64,000 nt of DNA from the NCBI RefSeq assembly GCF_048544455.1, contig NC_133536.1:194745325-194809324 (forward strand), written 5' to 3'. The position numbers were made by a program, and so were the translations under genes. Position 1 is the stretch's first letter, and every line of letters starts with the position of its first letter. The notes under the pieces were generated by a model. That model did no database searches and had not been told where the DNA came from. It saw only the letters and a list, made by a program, of their open reading frames with translations. The stretch comes from Silene latifolia (Eukaryota > Streptophyta > Magnoliopsida > Caryophyllales > Caryophyllaceae). This document shows positions 56,178-64,000 of this stretch, in pieces.

Positions 56178-56490
56178 TCTAAGAGCATCTCCAATGGTTA
56201 AGCAAAAGGACTTGTTTGCAAATAAAAAAGTTTTCAAGCTACTTGCTTAACCATTGGAGCACTTTACATGTACTAACTTAAATTGAGCTAGTAGCTCCAT
56301 GGAGCTAGTAGCTCAAATGGGCCCACAAGAAAAAATCTACCAATTAAAACAACACTTAAATATTTTTAATTTTTATTTTATAGGTAAAATAAGTAAATGT
56401 ATTAATTAAAAGAGTGTTGTGGAAGGTAGTTGACATATGGTGTATTTAAACCACAACACTAAGCTAGTAGCTTACCATTGTAGTAGTTTG
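56178..56490. mobile_element. Tourist-like MITE remnant with a short hairpin
   Basis: TAAGAGCATCTCCAATGGTT at 56179 is the typical left end of this MITE type. CTTGCTTAACCATTGGAGCA at 56242-56260 is its inverse, making a hairpin of about 80 bp. GCTTACCATTGTAGTAG near 56470 is a degraded further copy of the end. ACTTTACATGT occurs on both sides of the hairpin (56168-56178 and 56261-56271). Confidence 0.5.
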
Positions 56491-56901
56491 TAGCTTAAAA
56501 ATATTATAAATAAAATCTTATGTGTGAAAAGTAAAAGTTAGTAGAAGAAGAACTACTACTTACCATCATTGTGGATCTTTCTAAATTGATACATTTACTC
56601 ACATAGTGAAGGACGTTCGAAGGGGGTTCGATCTCCCCCAATCATTTTAATCCATATAGATTCACTTTTTGGTCTCCTTAACTTGGTGATTGTGTGCAAG
56701 CATTCATACATGAGATTAAATGTTCACAGCTTAACCTACTTTGTATTTGTTTCAAGATTGCTACTATGCTAACATAAAAGATCAACTTATCACTAAATCA
56801 TCCTCTCACCATATTCTAACTTTTAGATTCAAAACAAAAATAAATAACCGAAATAGAACAAACATTTTATTTTCTTCACCATTCTCCATTAACCACACTT
56901 A

Positions 56902-56932
<31 letters not shown>

Positions 56933-59145
56933 AAAAAAAAAAACTCTTATAAAACTATGTTACAATATTTACAAAATTCTTTAACGTCCTCACCCAAATA
57001 TGGTAAGTCTCTTGTAAAAACATAATGCTTTGCTGGGAATGGTAGAAATGTATCTTTTTTTTTTTTTTGGAAAGAATGGTACAAATGTATCTTATATATG
57101 CACTTTACCTGTTTTACAATTAAGACGGATATAACCGTTGTAAAGAAGACCAATTAACTAACTAATGAATCATAAAACGGTCCACCTAATGTTAGAAAAT
57201 AGAAATTTTATGTTGATGGACAACTAGGTAGCTTAATCTCAACGTAATAACGTTGCGAGTTGTGACTTTCACTATCAATCGACGCAACAAAGAGATTTGG
57301 ATGAGCGTAACGCATCAGCATTAGGATAAAATTGACAAAACACGATGGGAAAAGCGTACGTCTCGTTGGCAATAAAACGGCTATAGTCGACTACAAATAG
57401 AACATGACTACTTGGGGTTGAAACGTTAACAAATGAAACTCGTACGTAGTTTACGGCCCCAACTGCCCCCACCACCTCAACGGTTTGCTTCCATCCTAGG
57501 CGCCCCATTTCAGTGCTCCATTCCAAACTCGATCACCATGCTCCACTTTAGTGTCATGTGACCTATTATGGCTAGAAAAGAAGTTACAACTTACAAACAT
57601 AGTGCCGAAAGATAGATCAACTGATAAAAGATTGTTCTTCTTTAATTAGAGATCTTGTCTTCGAGCTCTATGCATGTAGTAATGTTGAAACTTAGGGGAG
57701 CTTTATCTCCTCAGCGGTTTTACACTTCTACCTGACTCGAATCATCAGGGCTAAATCCTTAATTCCTTATTAATTAAGAGAAAACTTTCTCCTTATCCTA
57801 TTTTTTGGGTACGAATCGAATCATTAGATTGGATCATTCGGATGAAGTCATTTTCCGGATCTGCCCGTATATCCAAATGTTAACAGGGAATTTAGGGATC
57901 CATACTAGAAGCTACTTCATGTAGTACAACTACGAACTCTTCAATCCCCACATAGTCACATGCAAATTGTCGTTTTAGTTGAAACACACTTGAGAATACA
58001 CAGGTGACAAATAGTATCAATTGATAATTAACACAACATTAACACATGCTATCTGCCTTGATTTTTGGTGGATCCAAAGATGTGAGCCAAAAAAAGACCC
58101 CTGCCCCTTTCTATTTTTCCATTTCTATTTACAGTAATCCGTCTAACTTAAACCGAATTATCCATCTTAATATTAAAACAAATTAAATATCATCGTACTC
58201 CACTATTTAAAACTAATCTTTTTGCTTTTTCTTATTCATCCAACTTTTATTTTATTCACAATATTTAATCTGTTTTAAACTTAAGAATAATGTACTTTTC
58301 TTTAATTAAGTGGTTAATTAATTACTCATATCAAAGTACAATGTTTGATAAACTAACCTTATTTATTCTCAGATTTTTCAACAATCTTTACATGACTGTT
58401 TGAATCTGTTCAACAACTTTGACTACATAGGTTTCCTAAAAGTACTTCTAGATTATCTATGTAATGTGATTATGGCTCTCATTGGACCCTTGTTGGAGTA
58501 ATCATACCATGATCCTAAAAAAATTCCCAAAAAGTATAGGCTGGCTTGCATCTTATTGGAATAATAATTAGGCATGGCTTGTTGGAATGTTGCCTCAATA
58601 TTCATCAATTAATTTAGAGAGACTCAGAGCAACGTCCTATTAACTAAATCGCTTTCTAATTTTAGGACTATATAGCGGAATAATTCAAACTTTTTGTTTA
58701 AATGGGGTTGAAATTCAAGTTATTTCATAAAATAGGGCGAATTTCAAATTATTTATCAAAAATGAATCCACACAATCATTTATGTTTTTTTTTTTAATAA
58801 AAGATTTAGGAGACGACGAGAAGTTATTGAAGTAAATGGCTAGAAATAGCAGAATGTTCCATTTAGAGACGACTTAAGTTCTCTTTGTCTAGGACAGTGA
58901 TTAGTATTTTTTAGTAGCTTCTTGCTTTTTGGGACAACGAGAAGGTATTGAATTATTTAAGGGTAATGATGTTAGACGTGATATTCGTTTCATTGTCCAA
59001 CATATTACATACGAAGTATCGTACTAGCATTCACATGTTCTTGTGAAACCGATTGAAGGTACAATGAATCGTTCATACGGTGTAGTATCTAAAAGTAATC
59101 TAAATACTTAAAACTTTTTTCCTTATTTACTTCTCATACATAAAT
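56491..59145. other. Intergenic, no gene recognised
   Basis: 56902-56943 is a run of 21 C followed by 21 A. 57120-57150 has a fragment of the GACGG MITE. 57610-57670 has a TCTTCGAGCTC word reminiscent of a SINE B box. No domain-bearing frame. Confidence 0.45.
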
Positions 59146-59325
59146 TCTCATTGAAGACATGACATATCCGTTACAAGTTTGTGACGGATACCATTTTATC
59201 TCACAATGTACCCACTTTTTCTCTCTCTGCAACACTATTCATGTGGTCTCCTTTCTCCACTAACCCATTTTGTTACCATTTTATCTCACAAATATCCGCC
59301 ACAAATGGTAACCCGTCACAAGGGA
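59146..59325. mobile_element. MITE of the 'GTGACGG' family
   Basis: TAAATTCTCATTGAAGACAT with TTTGTGACGGATACC on the left, and GGTAACCCGTCACAAGGGAG on the right; inner TTTTATCTCACAA words are repeated. Same family as 6474 and 14318. Confidence 0.65.
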
Positions 59326-59463
59326 GACCAATTGCTTCTCATAACTTCTACTTGAAATAAAGTGTAGTCTTATAATTTGAATTGAAAATATTACAACACT
59401 AATTCAGTCTACCACATGTTTTTTTCTTTCAATTTGAGTGAAAGAAAAATCAGTTAGTCATGC
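59326..59463. other. Spacer between two MITEs
   Basis: AT-rich, no feature. Confidence 0.5.
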
Positions 59464-59622
59464 TGAAGACGGGTCGGAGCAAGTGACGGGTAATGTCACT
59501 CACAAAACGAATAAGGGGGACAAGGTGGGGCACCTCCATGTGCTTTTTCTCTCCTCTATTTGGGTCATTTGTAAGAGGAAATGATATTCGTTACTCTGCC
59601 GTCTTCAATGAGATTTTGTGAA
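59464..59622. mobile_element. MITE of the 'AGACGG' family
   Basis: GCTGAAGACGGGTCGGAGC and GCCGTCTTCAATGAGATTTT are inverted, with GGACAAGGTGGGGCACC inside. Confidence 0.7.
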
Positions 59623-60404
59623 GAAAAATAATCTATTAGTGTATATCTTATGATGATGTATTGGCATGTGCTCTATGTTCTACCCAGGCCACCATTGGAG
59701 GCAACCAACCCAAAAGCAAGTCAATGGTCTTCCTTAGGAATTAAACCAAGCAATAGCATTACAAAATACTCCATCATTGACTACATAACAATTACTCCAA
59801 GTTCCAACCTTTACATTTGGTCCCAACTTTTCCACTTTTGACCATTATTTTACCTAAAATTTAATAAAAATACCACCTGCAATTCTACAAAGAAGCATAT
59901 TTCTTTACCCAATTTAGGACTTGCAAGCTAAAGTAGATCAACTAATTGCAATTTTCTTCATTGCATATTTGCATGGACCCTAATTGCCATAAATCATGAT
60001 CTTTAGCCTAGTCGACTAGTCATTAAAGTAGCGGTTTTGTAGACAACAGGTCACAAGTTCGAATGCTCATTCAGATCATTAAGCAAAAATTAAAACAATC
60101 AACATTATTATTCAAAGGAAGAAACTTTCATTAATCTTGAACCCTTTAGGGCAAATTGAATACAATCACAATAATCATAAAATCTCTCAAAACAATAATC
60201 TAAAAAAAAGGAAAAGAAAAAAAATATTTGAGTATGTTAGTAGTGATTCTCAATTTAACTATACTTGAAGTATAATACAAACCTACATAAATTAATTAGT
60301 TAGTCAATAATAAATTTGAAGATAAAAAAAAAAAAGAAAAAAAAAAAGAGAAAAATAAGAATTTATTTACTCCAAAATAATAAATGAGAGCCATGAAATA
60401 ATCT
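59623..60404. other. Intergenic and presumed 3' UTR of the DUF868 gene
   Basis: 60010-60070 (GTCGACTAGTCATTAAAGT ... GGTCACAAGTTCGAATGC) looks like the A/B-box region of a tRNA-derived SINE, unproven. The part near 60404 is A-rich on plus and should hold the 3' UTR of the minus-strand gene. Confidence 0.4.
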
Positions 60405-61586
60405 TCAATTCTTCCATGCATAAACAAGCAATGAAAATCCAGTAGGAGCTTTCAATTCATTCTCTTCAACACTTTCCCATTCCATTATTGAACTACTACC
60501 AGACGATGAAGCTGAAGATAATGAAGACGACGACGACGAACTCGTGTTTACCAACAATTTCTTCTTCATCTTCTTCCTTTCATAGCTCAATCCACATGAA
60601 TCTTGACTCCACATTAAAACCCTCTCATTACTATCATAACTACTATGACAATGTCTCTTTTCGACGTCGAAACCCTCATCAACCAATTCCTTCTCGAATC
60701 GAAACGTAAACAATGCATACCCTTCATCACCACCACCATTACCACCACCTCCACCTCCACCGTCGTCGAATAGCCAATTGTACACATCCCAAGAGAGCTG
60801 TACTCTGTGACCATCGACGTCGAAACGTTCACTACCTCGAAATTTCCATTTAAGATGCTTAACTTGAATAACCCGTTTATTATCGACCCGGATTACTAAT
60901 CTCGGGTCATCCTCAACGGTCTTATTATTAACCTCGATTAAAATAACTCTAGTTTTACCCCCAATGGTAGTTTTAGTAGTGTAAAACTGGGTCCCACACA
61001 CGTGCTCACGTCGGACCACCATGGATTGTTGGTGGGCCATCAGCAACGGGTCAGGGTTATTGTTTCCGAGCTTGTTTTTAAAATGGGACTTGACCCGGGA
61101 GTTGAACGCCTTCTCCATGTCCCCGACAAAGAGTACGGTTGGGGAGGCGTTAGCAGAGGATGAGATAATACCAATGTAGTACCCGGAGTCAGGTTCGGGA
61201 CCGGAACCGAACTTGGCCCGGGTGAAGTCCCAGAGGATATGAATCGGGTTGTCAGGGGATCCGAACAGGAGGAGCTTGACGCCGTGGTTAGACCAGAAGA
61301 GGAAAGGGAGGAGGGTGAGGTGGAAGGAGGAGGTAGGGGATGGGTGGAGGTGGAGGTGGAGTGTACGCGCTAATAAGGAGCGTGACCAGGTTAGGGAGAA
61401 GAGGCCTAGGTTGGTTTGGTAGAGGGATGTGGTTAGGTTTGGTGGTGGGGTGATTGGTGGTGGTGGTGGTTGAGGCGGTGGGGTGTGTGGCGGGTTGGGT
61501 GGTTGGAGAGTGCGGGTGGTTGAGGGAGGACGGAAGCAGGCTGGAAACGGGGAGGAATGGTGGCGAGTCATTTTTTTGGAAGGCAT
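60405..61586 (-). CDS. DUF868 family protein
   Basis: Intronless, 393 residues from ATG 61586; the frame is open three codons further up but without an ATG. A Pro/Thr-rich N-terminus (20-56) is followed by the family's body: LYQTNLGLFSLTWSRSLL (55-72), ILWDFTRAKFGSGPEPDSGY (117-136, the family hallmark), VLFVGDME (151-158), a basic segment, VDNKRVIQVKHLKWKFRGSE (234-253), and WDVYNWLFDD (266-275). A run of eight glycines and a Ser-rich segment (349-366) precede the end, GFSLLVYAWKN. DUF868 (PF05910) is a plant-specific family of about 300-400 residues without established biochemical function; none is claimed here. The coding sequence is intact. The ATG lies about 460 bp from the Copia LTR on the other side, so its upstream region is short and partly made of repeat fragments. 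Confidence 0.93.
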   Translation of the reverse strand: MPSKKMTRHHSSPFPACFRPPSTTRTLQPPNPPHTPPPQPPPPPITPPPNLTTSLYQTNLGLFSLTWSRSLLARTLHLHLHPSPTSSFHLTLLPFLFWSNHGVKLLLFGSPDNPIHILWDFTRAKFGSGPEPDSGYYIGIISSSANASPTVLFVGDMEKAFNSRVKSHFKNKLGNNNPDPLLMAHQQSMVVRREHVCGTQFYTTKTTIGGKTRVILIEVNNKTVEDDPRLVIRVDNKRVIQVKHLKWKFRGSERFDVDGHRVQLSWDVYNWLFDDGGGGGGGNGGGDEGYALFTFRFEKELVDEGFDVEKRHCHSSYDSNERVLMWSQDSCGLSYERKKMKKKLLVNTSSSSSSSLSSASSSGSSSIMEWESVEENELKAPTGFSLLVYAWKN

Positions 61587-61756
61587 GTTGTCCAATTGAA
61601 TTGAATTGAATTGAATTAAAGTGAATCCAATCGAATTGAGTTAAGTTTTGTTTTAAATTGGGTTTAGGAAGGGAAAGAGGGGAGAGGATATAAGAAGGGG
61701 GCGTAAACAACAAAGTGGGTAGAAAATAGGAGGAAATAAGGAAAGGGTGGGACGAG
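61587..61756 (-). promoter_or_regulatory. 5' leader of DUF868 gene with ATTGA microsatellite
   Basis: 61592-61620 is (TTGAA)n just before the start codon, followed by a CT-rich stretch on the minus strand. Promoter elements cannot be assigned. Confidence 0.35.
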
Positions 61757-62044
61757 GTGGGGTGGGGGGAGTTTGGAACAGAGTTGGGTTGTTTAGGAAA
61801 GGGAGTTGGAGTTGCACTGTCACGCGTATTAGACTTTTGTGATGAATGGATTGTTTCGACTTCTTCTAACTTGACAATAAGGAAAAAAAAAAAAGGAGTA
61901 GCAACCGTTACGAGGGCGGAGATTATGGCAATTAAGCATGGGTTAATGATAGTAAAGGAGCGACAATTTTCTCGTATTCTAATTCAGACTGATCGGAAAG
62001 TTTTTTGCGGTTGGACTATGAACTGCCGTCTGCTCATTCTCATT
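61757..62044 (+). pseudogene. RNase H-like (RVT_3) fragment
   Basis: The frame contains TRAEIMAIKHGLMIVKERQF then SRILIQTD: the 'AE..A...GL..A......I..ETD' block around the second catalytic Glu and third Asp of RVT_3 domains. The first Asp motif and the C-terminal N..AH motif are missing. It appears to be cut on the right by the Copia LTR beginning near 62045. Confidence 0.6.
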
Positions 62045-62187
62045 TGATTATAACAGGCCGACTTAGGCCCATAATGATTAGGGTTTCGCTAGGGTTGTAT
62101 CCCGAGCATTTTGTATTTAACTATCGTCTTATGAATGCAAATGATAACACAAATTTACCAATTCAATATACGTTACGATTCTTAACA
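62045..62187 (+). repeat. Candidate 5' LTR of the Copia element
   Basis: TGATTATAACAGGCCGACTT to CGATTCTTAACA, 143 bp. The right edge is fixed by the primer-binding site; the left edge is a guess from the TG start and the end of the RNase H frame. The 3' LTR lies outside the window and would settle it. Confidence 0.55.
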
Positions 62188-62200
62188 TGGTATCAGGTTC
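62188..62200 (+). other. Primer-binding site of the Copia element
   Basis: TGGTATCAGGTTC resembles the initiator tRNA-Met complement used by plant Copia elements. Confidence 0.7.
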
Positions 62201-62282
62201 ACGGTTTCGATTCTCACCCTAATTTCCGCCCTCCATCCCTTCGTCGTGCTCCTCTGCCTTCTTTCGCCATTTTTCCTTTACC

Positions 62283-64000
62283 ATGTCGAAAGATGGCTCC
62301 GACACCTCCGTTACTCCTCCACCAAAAATCGATGTCATGTCTCCCTATTATCTCGGCAGCCATGACATCCCGAGCCAAACAATTACTCATGTTAAACTTT
62401 ACAGCGATAACTATGAGGAATGGAGTCGGTCTATGCGAATGTCGCTTAAATCGCGACGAAAGTTCGGTTTTTGCGACGGTTCTATTCCTAAACCTACTGA
62501 TAATTTTCATCTTGAGCAATGGGAAGTAGTCCATTGTACTCTTGTACAGTGGATTATGCATTCGATCGACCCATCGATCAAGGGCAGCATCTCTTACTTC
62601 GAAGAGGCCCGACTGCTTTGGGACGATTTGACTGAGCGCTTCTCAACCGTGGATGGCTCTAAAATTCACGGCCTCAAGTCCGATCTTCACGACTGTAAGC
62701 AAGCGAAAGGTATGTCCGTTACTACTTATTTCGGGAATTTAAAGGTTCTTTGGGACGCTATTACCAATTATAAACCCTCTTTCGCCTGTAAATGCGGTTG
62801 TTGTACTTGCAATATTGACAAGGATGCTCTTGCCCGACAAGATTCGGAACGTTTGCATACGTTCCTCATGGGGTTGAATCGTTCGATATATGGTATTTTA
62901 CGCTCTCAACTTTTGTCTCTCGATACTTTGTCTACTCTCAATCGAGCTTTTCAGTTAATCTTGCAAGAGGAGCGTTTGCGGGTGGGTCACACTATCTCGA
63001 AGGACGAACCCTCCGAGGTCATGGCCTTCGTTGTCCGTGATGCCTCTAAAGCCGTGGCCTCTACTGATTGGCGAGCCCTTCGTGAACTCAAGAGACAAGA
63101 GCGTAGAAAACTCACTTGTGCTCACTGTTCCGCCCCTGGCCACGATATTTCTTCATGCTTTATTAAGTCACAAAAATTCCCCGAGTGGTGGGGTGATCGC
63201 CCACGCACTTTTGATGAAATCCGTGCTCGCTCACGGGCTAGTACAGGTGTAGCTGCTTCCACCTCGTCACGGAATTCTGGCCGTGTGAATGCCGTGCTCT
63301 ATGACCCTTTCTCCTCTTCTAATGATCGTCTTTCTGGTATGTATTTGGATTGGATTATTGATACCGGCGCTTCCCATAATGTCACCGGTGATATCACATG
63401 GCTCACGGGTTCTCATTCTATCCCGGCTTGTCCTATTCGCCTCCCTAATGGGCAGAGTGTCTTCGTCACAATAGCCGGGACGGTTTGGTTATCTGATTCG
63501 CTATTTTTATCTCATGTTTTATATGTACCGAGTCTCACCTGTAATTTGCTCTCCGTTTCTCAGTTAGTCGAGACTACCAATTGTGTTGTGAGTTTTAACG
63601 CTAACTCTTGTCATATTCAAGACCCTTCATTGAGGACGAGGATTGGAGCCGGTGAGCTGAGAGATGGGCTCTATTACTTGCGTGTGGTGGGTCGACCAGC
63701 TGCGGTTCATGCGGTGCGCGCTACAGACTCATTTGATTTATGGCACAAACGTCTTGGCCACCCTTCAAATAAAGTTGTTCATTACTTCCTCAAGTTCACA
63801 AATTTAATACTGTTATTGATTCCCCTTGCGACGTTTGTCACCAAGCAAAACAGAGTCCTCATAGTTTTTGTTTGAATGAGAATAAAGCATCGGACATTTT
63901 TTCTTTAATACATTGTGATTTATGGGTATCGTACCCCCTCTTCTTGTGGGGCAAAGTACTTTCTGACCATTGTTGCCGACTACTCTCGCGTGGTATGGGT
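62283..64000 (+). pseudogene. Ty1-Copia gag-protease-integrase, frameshifted, runs off window
   Basis: From ATG 62283 the open frame of 530 codons (to 63875) shows a Copia-type gag (KLYSDNYEEWSRSMRMSL; VVHCTLVQWIMHSIDP; HTFLMGLNRSIYGILRSQLL), a zinc knuckle CAHCSAPGHDISSCF (C-X2-C-X4-H-X4-C, about residues 278-292), the protease LDWIIDTGASHNVTG (DTG motif), and the GAG-pre-integrase HxxxH..C region beginning LWHKRLGHPSNKVV. The frame then shifts at about 63795, after which CDVCHQAK appears in another frame; a second shift near 63930 precedes LTIVADYSRVVW, the start of the integrase core. Two frameshifts within 150 bp indicate that this copy is inactive, although the first 500 codons are uninterrupted. 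The clade looks Ale/Retrofit-like by gag wording, an inference. Reverse transcriptase and the 3' LTR are beyond 64000. Confidence 0.88.

Noticed and set aside
56590-56640. A tRNA-like GGGTTCGATCTCCC word as a tRNA gene.
   Set aside because: No cloverleaf could be drawn around it by eye; at best a SINE B box.
60614-60832. Shadow frames across the DUF868 gene (also 60488-60709 plus and 61288-61713 minus).
   Set aside because: The DUF868 frame explains the conserved residues; the others are out-of-frame readings.

Overview
This is a gene-poor, repeat-rich piece of a flowering-plant nuclear genome. The evidence is AT-rich intergenic DNA, spliced or intronless plant gene families (type-B response regulator, EAR-motif C2H2 zinc finger, REM/VRN1-type B3 protein, DUF868 protein) and plant-specific transposons (Cassandra, TRIM, Tat-like Gypsy, CACTA, Tourist, Stowaway and Mutator-like MITEs). 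The decamer-like word TACGGAGTA/TACTCCGTA is scattered through the window. Together with the Retand/Tat-like Gypsy element this made me think of Caryophyllales (for example Silene or relatives), but that is an inference from repeat flavour, not proof.

Ordinary genes: (1) 1-114, minus, the first 38 codons of a type-B ARR; (2) 30951-31766, plus, an intronless single-finger C2H2 repressor-like protein; (3) 41505-43304, minus, a four-exon gene for a 305-residue protein with two B3 domains, assembled here from splice sites; (4) 60405-61586, minus, an intronless DUF868 protein. No shared pathway or operon-like logic links them.

Layout: 0.1-15.9 kb is intergenic with MITEs, two degenerate GACCC/GGGTC arrays, one solo LTR with a perfect target-site duplication (TSD), and a decayed LINE RNase H tail. 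15.95-26.2 kb holds a Tat/Ogre-like Ty3-Gypsy element inserted in one arm of a long inverted-repeat element. Gag and protease are on the minus strand, reverse transcriptase and integrase are missing, a decayed antisense ORF lies on the plus strand, and a tandem array sits between them. 26.2-41 kb contains the zinc-finger gene, more MITEs and an RNase H fragment split by three Tourist MITEs, one nested in another. 41-46 kb has the B3 gene, two Mutator-like MITEs, and a SINE-like unit abutting a Cassandra LTR with 5S-rRNA-derived sequence.

46.8-55.3 kb is the most striking part: a TRIM-type LTR element with paired 219-bp LTRs, primer-binding site, polypurine tract and a perfect TCTTG TSD. A solo LTR and a complete CACTA transposon (TSD ATA) sit inside it. 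The CACTA contains a Mutator-like element (9-bp TSD), which contains another TIR element, which contains a second solo LTR (TSD CAATA). This is a five-level nest whose order of insertion can be read directly. 55.3-64 kb holds LINE RNase H fragments, MITEs, the DUF868 gene and the 5' part of a frameshifted Ty1-Copia element running off the window edge.

I found no new enzymatic or defence system. What is notable is the transposon architecture and a few possible transposon-gene contacts.
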